NCBI GenBank assembly: GCA_963781595.1
Contig: CAWAGG010000001.1
Location: 682,001-746,000, forward strand
Length of the DNA stretch: 64,000 bases
Reading direction: 5' to 3'
Source of the DNA: JBEDUK01 sp963781595
GTDB taxonomy: Bacteria; Actinomycetota; UBA4738
The notes under the pieces were generated by a model. That model saw nothing but the letters and a program-made list of their open reading frames with translations. It was not told where the DNA came from and did not search any database. Position numbers and translations under genes: made by a program. Shown piece after piece: positions 27,209 to 38,098 of this stretch (positions are counted from its first letter, which is position 1; each line of letters begins with the position of its first letter).

Positions 27209-27453
27209 AGTCATCGAAGTCATCCGCGGGACGACCTTCGATCACGTCACGGAGGCGGTAGCACGTGAGCGACGGCATGGGGAGCCTCCATCGGGCGAGC
27301 GGCGCGTCGAAGCGTAGGCGGAAGACAGGCGATCTGCCAGCGACGCAGGGGGCTGATACGACGCCACCCGCCGACCATTCGACGAGGTTGCCCGGAGCAG
27401 GACCCCGGGTCCGTGGCGCCCGGCCCGAGGGGCGCCGCTGGGTGTCGGGCCGA

Positions 27454-27945
27454 TCAGGCGGCCCGGACGCGATCCGGGTCCGCCGTCAGACCGCTCGGAG
27501 GATCGATGCGCACGACAGGGACGTTCACGTCCAACGCCAGACCCTCCGGGATGATCACGAAGGCGGCGTCCTCCAGGCCGAAGGCCAAACGCCGGCCGGT
27601 CACCCGAGCCTCCGACGCGCCATTCGCGCTCGTGGAGCCAGTCGGAGGGCGGATCGTCGTCGGTGCCACCCGACGAGTAGCGCGACGCCCTCGCGCGGAG
27701 CGGCCGCGGGAGCGTATCGACCATCGACCACTCGTCGCCGCGGACATAGAAGGCGGGACCACCACCCCGATCGACGACGAGGTCGCTCCGGAACGCGATC
27801 CCCTATGGCACGTACCGCCGGGTCCATCGACTCGTCGGGATCGCATATGAGACGAACCGGGCCGCCCGACTGCCAGGCCCGACGGGCACGGCTCGACTAT
27901 AAGTGAAGGGTCCGCCTTCCTCCGTGGGAACCTCGACCAGCGCAC
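27454..27945 (-). pseudogene. AbiGi-like (abortive infection) protein fragment, frameshifted
   Basis: Across two frames and one in-frame stop the minus strand reads FTYSRAVPVGPGSRAARFVS, then GIAFRSDLVVDRGGGPAFYV with RGDEWSMVDTL, then PPSDWLHEREWRV and finally AAFVIIPEGLALDVNV. The order GxxF-GGGP-YVRGDEW-HEREWRV-IIP recalls proteins annotated as AbiGi-like abortive phage resistance antitoxins. This is a memory-based match, not a search. The 5' part is missing: around 27945 the sequence changes to an IS481-type transposase. Frame changes near 27805 (stop) and 27600. A further short minus-strand reading (LRDVIEGRPADDFDDFIDAE, about 27250-27190) may be another gene remnant. Confidence 0.4.
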
Positions 27946-28267
27946 GCCGTTGGGGGAGAGACGATCCCACCCACTTGGGCCGACGGAGCTCGGCGGAGAT
28001 CCTGGCCGGGCCGAACCCGGGCTGGCCGAGCGCGAAGGCCACAACCCGCTGCTCGACGAGCGGAGAGGTTGCGTTGGCCATGCGGGGGAGCCGGCGTTCC
28101 CTGGGGCGCAGAATCTCCGGGCCGAAGCGCAGGAGCTGGCGGCGCCAGCGGTAGTAGGTGGAGGGATGGATCCCCATGATCCGGCAGGCCGCCCGGACGC
28201 TTCCCATCTCGTGGGCCACGGCGAACACTCGCAACCGGAACCGGTACAGGGCATCATCGACGGTCAA
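27946..28267 (-). pseudogene. IS481-family transposase, N-terminal fragment
   Basis: About 105 residues of a transposase N-terminus. A helix-turn-helix segment (MGSVRAACRIMGIHPSTYYR) is followed by a second helical region VEQRVVAFALGQPGFGPARI with SAELRRPKWG, which in IS481/IS3-like proteins precedes the DDE core. Beyond this the sequence no longer fits and runs into the Abi-like fragment. The catalytic domain is absent. A different IS481-type catalytic fragment lies at 34600-35490 on the same strand, on the other side of the Rhs gene. Confidence 0.6.
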
Positions 28268-28617
28268 GGCGGCGTCTCCTTTCGGCTCGACTGGCAGGTC
28301 AAGCCGGAGGATGCGCCGCCTTCTACGTCAGGTGTGGGACCTCCCCAGGTGTCGCGACAACTCGGGGATAGAACACCCTAGTCAGATGAGCCCCGGGTCG
28401 CTGGCCCGTTGGGCAAGCACGAACCGACGGCCGGGTCGTCAGCACAACGGCGCCCTTCTCGGCGGGCGGACCGCGTTCGAAGGAACGGCGACCTACGGGA
28501 CATGGAATGTCGCCCTGGGTCCTCAGGCCCGGAGGCTGAATCGCCCTCAGTGACAATCGTCCAATCGAACCGCGCTAACGTCGGCGACGTAGCCATTCGC
28601 GACGCGAAGATAGCACC
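28268..28617. other. intergenic stretch without recognisable gene
   Basis: About 350 bases between the IS481 remnant start and the lipoprotein stop. Frames are arginine-rich with no family features. It probably contains the old upstream end of the IS481 element, but no inverted repeat could be defined. Confidence 0.4.
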
Positions 28618-29127
28618 TCATGTTGCGGCACAGTCCTGTCGGTTTTCGCGCTCAAACCGCTCGAAAGACACATGTCTCGAATTCCCATACCACGCTGGAT
28701 CGACGAACAGATTGGCGGAGCGCAGGTCCGTCACGCGAAACACATTGCTGGCCTCAGGTTGGCCGAACCGGACGACGAAGTCCAGGTAACCGTTCGCGGG
28801 AATGGGGTCTGTGAGCGACGTCGTCTCCGTGAAACCCTCAGGGACCTCGCCCGCGGCCACGCTAGTCATTCTCCCAGCAGGCCCCTCACCTGCAATCCTC
28901 CACAGGAGCAGGGTGTCCTTGGCGCCATCATCAGTCATGCGCCAGAGGCTGACGCTTGTGAGCTTCTGCCCCAGGACATGCATATACGGTCACCTGCGGC
29001 ATATCCCCGCTGTCTAGGGACACGCCTACTTGCTGCAGGCCCCAGGCGCGGTCACCCTGGCAGGCAGCGAGAAGGAACGCGGCCACGCACAGGGCGACGC
29101 ACCGGAGCAGTGTTTCAGCAACTGCAT
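28618..29127 (-). pseudogene. small lipoprotein next to the Rhs toxin tip, candidate immunity protein (frameshifted)
   Basis: A lipoprotein of about 165 residues. After an N-terminal stretch, LLRCVALCVAAFLLAACQ gives a signal peptide and lipobox (LAAC). The mature part begins LDSGDMPQVTVYACPG and continues, in another frame, as QKLTSVSLWRMTDDGAKDTL to GYLDFVVRFGQPEASNVFRV and ends RQDCAAT. The switch falls in a GGGG run near 28966; one G fewer restores CPGQKL. A second shift near 29110 seems needed to link ATG 29127. That ATG overlaps the stop of the Rhs gene (29115), so translation is coupled to the toxin. No family is recognised. Position and membrane anchoring suggest immunity against a protease active outside the cytoplasm. 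Confidence 0.6.
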
Positions 29128-32100
29128 GGCAAGGGACCCAAGTATCCACCGTCGCGCAAGCCAGCCCACTTCTCCAGGAACATGTTGCGGCCATTGAAAC
29201 GCGCCTGAGCGAAGTCGTATTGAAGAAGGAGTGGGAATCCGATTGGTCCGAATATTGCCCACTGATCTGTGTGTTTGGTCTCGTGAGCAAGCAGTCGACC
29301 CGGACAAGACGCGTTACTGAATTGGCGTTGGTTGAGCCGCGTATTGATTGTCGAACCGAGCGTGAATGCGCTTGTCGTCGGAAGGCTGTATGAATTATAG
29401 CAGACGAATACCCACTCCTTACTGCTCCATTGGCAGTCCCCCTTGGATGCGGCGGCGACGCCCAGTCCCAGCGTCGTCCACGGTATTGTCAACGCAAACC
29501 ATATCGAGTGCCATACGTCGTTGCCCAATCTCCGAAGCCAGGCCCAATCGAGTCCACTAGGGTCCCCATAGACGACCGGATCAGCCAAGCCGTAGACATA
29601 GCTTGCGATGAAGGGCTCGCTCCGAGTAGCCGGACGACGGTCAATCTGAAGGAATCTGCCGAGAGATTGATCATAGTTCCTTGCTCGGAGATCGTAGAGA
29701 CTCGTGGCTGAGTCGAGCAACTGTCCATCGAAGCGCATCACGTTCGTCGGCGGGCTGCCTCCGGAGGAGGTCGCCGAGGTCGCGGCCCCGAACGCGTCAT
29801 AGGCGTACGTCCACCGGGTCGCGCCACCTGAGGTCGTGATGTTCGCGACGTTATCGTACGCGTCGAGGTGGTCGTAGTACGTTGAGCCCGCACCGGTCGT
29901 CATCGAGTCGAGGCCCTGGCCGTACGCGTAGTCCCGGAGCGTCGATCCGGAGCCATCGGTCTCGGTGGCGAGGAGCGCGGCGGCTGGTTCGTGTCCCACG
30001 CGTAGTTCGTGGTCGATCCGCCGGTCGTGGCGGCCTGGAGGCGGTTGCCGTCGCCATCGTAGGCGTAGTTCGTCGTCGTGCCCGACACCGTAGCCGAGAT
30101 CATCCGGTTCGCCAGGTCGTAGCCGTAGCTCGTCGATCCGGCGGCCGTCTCGTTGCCGTTGTCATCGAAGGAGTAGGTCGTCCGCCGGAGGGCGTCGAGG
30201 AGCACGTGTTCGATGAGGTCCCGAGGTAGGTCCAGCAGAGCTGGTCGTCGTCGTTGTACTTGTAGGTCGTCGTGGTGTTCGCCGCGCCGTGCGTCACCAT
30301 CGACGTGCGGTTCCCGACGTGGTCGTGCGCGTAGGTCTTGCCCTGCCAGGTCCCGCTGCAGCCCGACGTGCTGCACGATCCCGTCAGCCGGTCGTAGGCG
30401 TCGTAGGTGTAATACGAGGTCGTCGTCGCGCCGCCGGAGAGCGCGGTCAGGCTCGCCGGGTTGCCGACCCCGTCGAGCGAGCCGAACGAGTAGCTCGACA
30501 GCGTCGTGCCGCCGCTCGCATTCGACACGCCCGTGAAGCGATCTGCGAGGTCGTAGGTGAGCGTCGCTACGTACCCGTTCGCGTTCGGCTCGGTCTTCGT
30601 GGTGAGGTCGTTCGCGGCGTCGTAGCCGTAGCGGGTGGTCGTGCCACCGTTGCACCCGGACGGGACGCGCCGAGCTTCAGTGAGCACAAGCGGTTGTCGT
30701 CGTCGTAGTAGTAGCCGTTGATCGCGCCGTCCGGGTAGGTGACCTTCTTGGCCTGGCTCCCCGCGTAGTACTGGTAGGCGAAGGTCTGTGTCGAACCCGA
30801 GTAGTGGCGGTCGGATTGGGTCAGGTTGTTCAGGTTGTCGTAGGTGTAGGTCAACCCGGCGCTCGTGCCAATGCCATCGGTCATCTTGGTCCGGTTGTCG
30901 TCCACGTCGTACTCGTAGGCGACGTCGGGCGTGGCGCTGCCGCTGTAGTCAATCGAGGTCAGCCGCTGGAGCGCATCGAAGCCGTAGGTCGCGGTGCCGG
31001 TGGTCGGAAGCGTCGTGACGTGCGCCAGCCCGTCGTCCCAGTAGGTGTTTGACCACACCTTTCCCTTCGGCGACGTCGTGCTCGTCAGGCGATTCGCGTC
31101 GTCGTAGGCGTAGTCCCACTCATGGCTCTCCGCGTCCGTGCGGCTCGTAGAGGTCCCCGTTCTCGTCGTAGACGTAGCTCGTGAGGCTCGTCGCCGCCGC
31201 GGCGCCGCACGTCGTGGCCGACGAGTCTGCCCCGATCACGCACGAGAGGTCGTTCGCCTCGTCGTAGCCGTAGTGGATGACGTGGCCGTTGTCGTCGGTG
31301 CGCGACCGTCGGTTGCCAACCGGGTCGTAGCCGTACTGGGTCTGGTCGCTGAGCGGATCCTCGACGCTCGTGTGCAAGTCGTCGCGTCGTTGTAGTCGTA
31401 GTCCCAAGTGTGCGTGCCCAGGTTCGAGCAGGTCTCGGTGCCAGGCGCTCTCGGGTCAATCAAATGGGTCATTCGCCCACCTGCGTCGTAGCAGTACCGC
31501 GTGACGTTGCCGAGGTCGGTGGTCACCGAAGCGATATCGCCCATCGCATCGTAGGTATAACTCGTCGTGCTCCCATTCTGATCGGTCATCGAGTTCAGCA
31601 GACCGGTGGTCCCGTCCGGGGAGTAGGTGATCTTGTAGGCCTGGGACGCCCCTGAGCAGGTCGTCCCGGAGGGGACGTTGGGCAGGAGAACGCAGGTAAG
31701 ATTGCCGTCGGAGTCGTACTCGTAGCGCGTCGTGTGGCTCCGTCCGTCCGTGACGTTTTCGAGCGTGTTGTCGGCGTTGTAGTGCCAGGACTTGGCGCTG
31801 GCTCCCGAGTTGTCATCGTCCTCCTCGATCAGGTTGCCGTCCTCATCGTAGACGTATGTCGTCGTGTAGCAGTTGGCGTCGTCGGGACATTCCCCGACCT
31901 GGTGGCCCTCGCCAGCGCAGCGGTCGCGGCAGATGGTCGTCGTCGTCCAATTCACCTCAGAGTCGTAGCCATAGATTGTGAGGTCCCTGTACGAGTCCTC
32001 CACCTGGACGAGCATGCCGTTCGAGTAGGCGTAGGTCCAGTCGTGGCCGCGCACGTCGGTGAAGGTCGCCGTCTGGGCCTGCGGGTCCCATCCGAAGTCG

Positions 32101-34364
32101 CTGTCGTGACCCCTGGCGTCGGTCTGCTGGATGACCCGGCCTCCGGAGCCGTAGACGTTCTGCGTGATGTCGTTGCCCCTCTGGTCGGTCACCGTCTTTC
32201 AGGAGGTCCAGGATACCCCCTCCGTCGGAGGTGGTCGTGTACTCGAATTGGATCGTGTTCCCTCGGATGTCGGTGATCTCGTTGAGCCGTGGCGGGCTCG
32301 CCGTGTCATAGCCGTAATCCACCTCGCGGGAAAGTGGAAGGTCCACTCATCGAGGCGTCCGTTCGAATAGCCGAGCGTACGGACCAGGTGGAGTCGTTCC
32401 CGCTGATCGAGGTCATCCGTCCACTCGTGTAAGAGAACGTCAGGCCTTGGTTGTTGCGGTCCTTGATCGCGGTGACGTTCCCGTTCGAGTCCAACTGGTA
32501 GTTGACCTGGTCATGCCGCGTCACCGTGTACGACCCGTCGCCGTTGCGCGTGAGCGAGTCGCGTACGCCAGGCCCTCCCTCGAAGGAACCGTCGGCTTGC
32601 TTGGCGAACATGATCTGCTGGCCATCACCAGCACGCAGGATGAGATCGCCTCGCCAGTCTGCCTCGCGCAGGTACACATTGTAGGTCGAGGTCCAGCCGA
32701 GGCTCGTCGGGATCGGCGCAGACTCCATCGAGCCTGATGTTGGCGGCCACGACGCAGTTGGCGCTGGCAGCTGCGAAGGGGTCGCGTCCGCCGAATTGTA
32801 CGAACGGGTGAAGGCGAAGCCACGCCGATGTTGGGGATCGTCGCATCCTGGAACGCTTCGTAGAAGCTGCCGTTGGCAAGATTGACCGGGTCGCCGACGA
32901 AGTTCGCTCCACACGTGCACCCCGACAGCGCTTCCAGGCCGCTGCCAGACCCTAGAAGCTGGCCCAGGGTGATCGGCGATAGGTTCCGTACGAACACGTC
33001 CTGGAAACCGTTCGTGTCATCCTCTACGAGGTCCGAGGCAGCTGATTGGAATACGACGCTCGTGGCTCCACGGGACATCGTGCAGCCGCCGCTCCAGCCG
33101 TCCCCTGTCGATCCTCCACCGAGAGCGGACGAGATCAAGGCAAAGCTGGAGCTGCCGATGGCGCCGACATACACGTCGCTCTCACCGTTCGTGTCCTCGA
33201 CAGTCCAGGCTGGGTCGGTCGAGTTGAAGCAGGCAAACGACCCATCTCCGGGTGAGAACTCGCTATAGATCGCGGCGTAGTGGTCCTCTGCCTTGCCGGG
33301 CGTCGGGTTCAGGACTACTTCGTGCGATGTCGTGTCGTACAGGTATCCGCCGCCCAGCGCGTCGGGCACGATGTTCGTGGCATCTCCAGCTCGAGAAGGC
33401 GACGAACCTCCCGTCCGGCGAAACGGCGTCGATGGCGCTGTCGCCATTGGCGGGATCGCCGTCGTTGTTCCGAGACACGAGATCTGTCGAGCTTCCGTAC
33501 CGCACGTAGACGTTGTCGTTGCCATCGGTCACGCCCAGGTTGGTGGCCGAGGTTGGAAGGTTACGTGCGTCCCGTCATCGGAGATCGGATTCGGGTTCAA
33601 GAGCCCGCCATTCTGGGGCGTTCCGCCCGACGAGACCGAGGCCATCGTGGTCGTACCCGCCGCGATGTTCCTGACGTAGACCTGAAAGTCCGACCCGTCT
33701 TCCGTGAACCCCGATCGGAACGCGACGAGGTTCCCATCCGCGGACACCGACTCGTTGGCCGCATCGTGGACGCCTTGTGCGCCGGTTGCGCTGAGGGATA
33801 CTCGCTGCGTGACGCCGGTCGCCATGTTGCGTTCGAAGACGTCCCAGTGACCGTTCGTGTCGCCGGAGACGATGTTGGTCGCCGCCGAGGCGAACACGAC
33901 GTACTGGCCGTCGGCGGAGATTCCCTGACTCTGACTGAGGGCGTCGGCATCACCGCCTGCGGAGCTCACTGACACGCGGACGGTCGTGCCGGACACCGTG
34001 TCGCGGCGGAAGATGTCCCAAGTACCATCGTTGTCACTGGCGACCAGATTGTCGGCGAGCGACGTGAGGCGACGTAGCGACCATCATCGGAGACCGAACC
34101 CCCGTAGCTATCGTCGTCGGCCTGGACCTCCGCCGAGGAGACTGACACCAGCGAGGTCGAGTCAGGGGTTGACGCGAGCGCGTGCGCGGTCGCGGCTATC
34201 CCGGTGGCCCGCAGTCGCTGATCGCTTTCCGGCGCCACCGCGGATGGAGGCGCGGACCGATTAGCCGTTGCCGCGCCACCCGGCGCGCCGAGCGTCGTGA
34301 CCGAGACAAAGAGGACGGTGACCGAGATCCAGGCACGCAACTGACGACGAACGGACTTCCGCAT
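29115..34364 (-). pseudogene. Rhs-family polymorphic toxin with beta-propeller N-terminus and HExxH C-terminal domain, many frameshifts
   Basis: About 1750 residues if corrected. The start is ATG 34364 after a GGGGGGGTCAAC site. Order: a signal peptide (LRAWISVTVLFVSVTTLGAP), PD40/TolB-like propeller repeats (GISADGQYVVFASAATNIVS, SVSADGNLVAFRSG, AVSPDGRFVAFSS), a DUF6531-like module (GDPVNLANGSFYEAF), many YD repeats (TTYVYDEDGNLIEED, TRYEYDSDGNLTCV), the Rhs core RARNYDQSLGRFLQIDR with YGLADPVVYGDPSGL, then a variable tip. The tip of about 140 residues holds LLAHETKHTDQW, an HExxH zinc-protease signature, and a downstream NMFLEKWAGL that may give the third ligand. About ten single-base shifts occur (for example near 34060, 33530, 33390, 32820, 32345, 32200, 31390, 31060, 30680 and 30050). 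An overlapping lipoprotein gene follows. Confidence 0.75.
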
Positions 34365-34465
34365 GTTGACCCCCCCCAGGGACACTTCCTCCGTTCGCGG
34401 GCAGCGCAGCATGACACCGGCACGTGACGCGGCGCAAACGGGGGAGTTCTCGAGCGCGGGATTCA

Positions 34466-34594
34466 CGCACGCGGATCCTCAAGCGCCCGGGCATGAACCG
34501 GCTCCCTGCCTCCCAGCGGTACCGGCGCCACGTCGACCGGTGGAAGCGCTACCAGAAGCCATTGCCCGGGCACCGCGTGCAGATCGACGTGTAA
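34466..34594 (+). pseudogene. IS481-type integrase-core fragment
   Basis: A 42-codon plus-strand relic reading RTRILKRPGMNRLPASQRYR, then VDRWKRYQKPLPGHRVQIDV followed by a stop. PGHRVQIDV is the start of the DDE core in IS481-like transposases, the D being the first catalytic residue. Nothing of the rest remains. It lies in the upstream region of the Rhs gene, on the opposite strand. Confidence 0.6.
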
Positions 34595-34599
34595 GTTCG

Positions 34600-35490
34600 G
34601 AGTCTCGGTACCCGTGTCCGGAATGGCTCCAGCACCTCTGCCACATCTCGAGCCTCCCGCCTGGGCCTGCCGCCCGGGTTGTTCAACGCCCGGAACTCCT
34701 TGAGCTTGTCATGCGCGGCGATCAGGAACCCGTCATAGGTGAGGTGCAGCAGACCGTCGACCGGACTCGACGCGCACGACCTGGCCGGGGAGGTGGCGAC
34801 CGACGTGGTAGCGGTTCCAGCAGGATGCTGATGCGCCCGGCGCGGTCGGCCCGACGGCCCACGGTGCGGCCCGCTCGTTGGAGGAGCCTACTAATCGACG
34901 GCGTCAGGATCGCCGATCTTCTGCAGCGACCCGCTCGGAGGAGCTCGAAGCGCCGGATCGGGGCCACGTCGCCAATCGCCTGATGCTCCCGTCTCGTGGG
35001 TTGTAGTCGCACAACCCATCGGTCGAGCTCGGCTTGCGCCTCGGCGATCGAGGCTGAAGCGCCGGCCATCGAACAGTTCCCTGCGCATCGTCTTGTGCAG
35101 CCGCTCGATCTTGCCCGTGGTGGTCGGCGAGTACGGGGCGGTCAGGAGGTGGCGGATCCCGTTGCCCAGGCAGATCCGGTCGAAGGCCACGGTAGCGGGC
35201 CTGTGGCGCGAGCCTGCCCGTGAAGGCCTTGCCGTTGTCGGTCAGGATCTGCTCGGGGACGCCGTGGCGCTCCAGCGCCTCGACGAGTGCGTCGCACACG
35301 GGCCGAGCCGTCGCTCTCGCGACCAGCTTCGCGCTCACGCAGAAGCTCGAGTCATCGTCGATCCAGGTGATCGGCCTTGCACTCGGTGCCGTCCTCGAGC
35401 AGGACCCCACCCATCACGTCCATCTGCCAGAGCTCCATCGGCCGCGATCGCTCCCAGCGCTTGTAGTCGCTCGCGCGTCGCCGGCGTGGC
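34600..35490 (-). pseudogene. IS481-family transposase, catalytic part, frameshifted
   Basis: Fragments in several frames form a DDE integrase core. YKRWERSRPMELWQMDVMGG gives the first Asp, TWIDDDSSFCVSAKLVARAT follows, then VPEQILTDNGKAFTGRL gives the second Asp, and YSPTTTGKIERLHKTMRREL the catalytic Glu. The tail DGFLIAAHDKLKEFRALNNP ends near 34600. The N-terminal DNA-binding part is missing; upstream the sequence becomes an IS256 fragment. At least three frame changes occur (near 35375, 35200 and 34900). A dead element. Confidence 0.7.
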
Positions 35491-35660
35491 TCTAGCATGG
35501 AGGGGAAGTAGACGCCCGGAGCGATCTTCGGCACGCGGAGCTCGACCGTGCCCACGCGAGTGTCCCAGGTCCTCGGACCGGTAGCCGTTTCGGTGGGCCG
35601 TGCGGTCCTCCGAGCGCTCGTGGGCCGGCACCGATCTTGGGCGAAGCGCTCCTGACGGCC
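35491..35660 (-). pseudogene. IS256-family transposase fragment fused to the IS481 relic
   Basis: About 55 codons in two frames: AHERSEDRTAHRNGYRS, then WDTRVGTVELRVPKIAPGVY with FPSMLEPRRR. These are the conserved N-terminal motifs of IS256-type transposases (RNGYR, GTVELRVPK). The match stops abruptly at about 35490, where the IS481 core begins, so this is a recombinational junction. It is not close to copies A or B in this window. Confidence 0.65.
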
Positions 35661-36049
35661 TCGGGCACGCGGTCGCTCGGGCGCCCAGTCGGCCGGTCGA
35701 CGAAATGGATCAGGTGCCGCGAGAGGTACGGGTGGCTTCCGCTCCTGAGCGGTCGGATGGACATCGACTCCCATCGGCGCCACAGTCTATGAAGACTGAG
35801 CCCTCACCTCTTCCGGTCGCGACCCGCTTGCGGTCCAGGGTGCTCCGTCCTGGTTCCATCCTCCAGGAGTGCCGAGGTCGTGAACACGGTTTCGAACCTC
35901 GACGCCGATTGTGCTCGCATCGCGCGACCCGGAAACCGCGTTCATCTGCAAGCACGCACTCGGATAAAGCCGCGGTCATGCCGCCGCACTGGCGCCGCTC
36001 CCGTCACATATGTCATGTTTACCGTGCCCGCCAGGCCGAAGGAGGCATC

Positions 36050-36460
36050 ATGGCTGCGTTCAAGGTGATGACCTGGAACGTGGAGAACCTGTTCAGGCCG
36101 AAGGTGGGATCCGGGCCGACGGCGCAGGCGGCCTACGATGCGAAGCTCGCCGGGCTCGCCGCCACCATCTCCGCGCAGGCGCCGGACGCGCTCGCCCTGC
36201 AGGAGATCGGTCAGCCCGAGGCGCTCGAGGACCTCGTGAAGCTCGTGGGTCCCTGGAACACGGCGATCTCGGCCCACCCGGACGGCCGGGGGATCCGGGT
36301 CGCGTGGGCATCCGCGCATCTGCTCGGCGATCCGCAGAACGTCGCGGACTTCCCCGAGCACCTGCTGCCCGTCCAGACCGACGACGTGGGCAAGACCCAG
36401 GCCGAGATGGGCCGTGGCGCCGTCGCGGTCACGATCGAACCCGGAGCGGGTCCGCTGTAA
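36050..36460 (+). pseudogene. endonuclease/exonuclease/phosphatase-family protein, 3' end lost at IS21
   Basis: The first 134 residues of an EEP-fold hydrolase. FKVMTWNVENLF with the first catalytic Asn, and APDALALQEIGQPEALEDL with the metal-binding Glu, are family hallmarks. AAGGAGGC precedes ATG 36050. The stop at 36458-36460 lies inside the IS21 left end, so the C-terminal catalytic residues (Asp and His motifs) are missing and the product should be inactive. No remainder of this gene is found on the other side of IS21; instead a different truncated gene is there. Confidence 0.85.
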
Positions 36461-36603
36461 ACGCCGGTTGAAACCTGTAGCACTCGCGGCCTGAGAACGC
36501 CGGTCGAAACCTGTAGCACCCCGATGTCCCGAGTTCTGCTCGGCGCTGCACGCAAGCTCGCCCGTCAAGGGCGGCGGCGGACAGCGGAGCGGACGGGAGA
36601 AGG

Positions 36604-38098
36604 GTGCGCACCGACATGGAGGAGTGGACCGAGATCCGGCGCAAGGTGCTCGTCGAGGGCGCCTCGAAGCGGCCGATCCGCAGGGAGTACGGCGTCGGGG
36701 CGGGGACCCTCGAGAAGATCCTCAGCCACCCCGAGCCGCCTGGGTACCGCGCGGCTGCTCCGCGGCCGAAGCCGAAGCTCGGGCCCTACTTTGGCGTGAT
36801 CGACGAGATCTTGGCCTCCGACCGGGACGCTCCGCCCAAGCAGCGGCACACGGCCAAGCGGATCTTCGAGCGGCTGCGCGACGAGCACGGCTACGCCGGC
36901 GGCATCACCCAGGTGAAGGGCCGTCGCTCTGCGCAAGCGTCACGGTAAGGAGGTGTTCGTCCCGCTGTCGCACCGTCCTGGCGAGGCCCAGTTCGACTTC
37001 GGCGAGGCGACCGTGGAGATCGCCGGTGTTCGCCTGAAGGCGGCGTTCGCGGTGATGAGCCTGCCGTACTCCGACGCGTTCTTCGTGTCGGCCTATCCGC
37101 GGGAGTGCACCGAGACGTTCCAGGCCGCGCACGTGGCCGCGTTCGAGTTCTTCGGCGGCGTGCCGACCAAGACCTCCTACGACAACACCACGATCGCGGT
37201 CAGCAGGATCATCGGTCGCGAACGCGCGCTCACCCGGGAGTTCCTGCGCCTGGAGAGCCACTTCCTGTTCGCCCACCGGTTCTGCCGGGTCGGCCGGGGC
37301 AACGAGAAGGGCCACGTCGAGAACCTCGTCGGCTACGGCCGGCGCAACTTCATGGTCCCCGTCCCGGTCTGCTCCTCCTTCGCCGAGCTGAACGACCGCC
37401 TGGAGGCCGCGTGCCGGGCCGATCTTGATCGCCGGGTGCGGGGCAAGCCGGGGACGAAGGCCGATCTGCTCGTGGTCGACCGCGCCGCGATGCTCCCGAT
37501 CCCCGCCGCGGTGTTCGAGGCCCGCAGGGTCATCGCCGCCAGGGCGAACTCGCTGTCACTGGTGCGCTTCGATCGCAACGACTACTCGGTGCCGACGGCC
37601 TTCGCCCATCACGGGCTCACCGTGATCGGCGGGATCGAGCGGGTCCGCATCGTCGAGGGCGCCCGGCTGGTCGCGACCCATCCCCGGTGCTGGGGGTCCG
37701 AGCGGACCACCTTCGATCCGCGTCACTACCTGGCGTTGCTGGAGCGGAAGCCCGGGGCGCTCGACGTCGCCCGGCCGCTGGAGGACTGGGCACTGCCCGG
37801 ATGCTTCGCCCTGTTCCGCCGGCGCCTGGAGGCAGGTCTCGGTCCGCCTGGGCACCAGGGAGTTCATCAAGGTGCTCCGTCTCATGGAGCGGGCAACGGT
37901 CGGCGAGCTCGCCGGCGCGGTCGAGACGGCCCTTCGGATCGGCGCCACGAGCTCCGACGCGGTCGCGCTGATCCTGCAGCACCGACAGGAGCGACCCGTC
38001 GGGCTGTTCACCTGGATGGCCATCCCCACCTCACGCCCTACCGGATCCCCCCGCCCGACCTACGTGCCTACGCCGGGCTGAACGGAGCCTCGGCATGA
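36604..38098 (+). pseudogene. istA: IS21 transposase IstA, frameshifted
   Basis: A DDE transposase in three or four frame pieces. The N-terminal helix-turn-helix region (EGASKRPIRREYGVGAGTLE) runs from GTG 36604 to about 36925. After a one-base loss in the AAGGGCC stretch, the core runs on with VPLSHRPGEAQFDFGEATVE, SYDNTTIAV and GNEKGHVENLVGYGRRNF, giving the D-D-E residues. Near 37845 and 38015 further shifts occur, the middle piece reading GTREFIKVLRLMERATVGEL. The stop at 38096-38098 overlaps the ATG of istB (ATGA). With an intact istB, these may be read errors, or the element may be immobile. Confidence 0.8.

Noticed and set aside
27096..27278. Small minus-strand frame with LRDVIEGRPADDFDDFIDAE
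   Set aside because: Composition looks protein-like, but it has no partner frame, no clear ribosome site and overlaps the truncated Rhs end, so it is only mentioned as a possible remnant.
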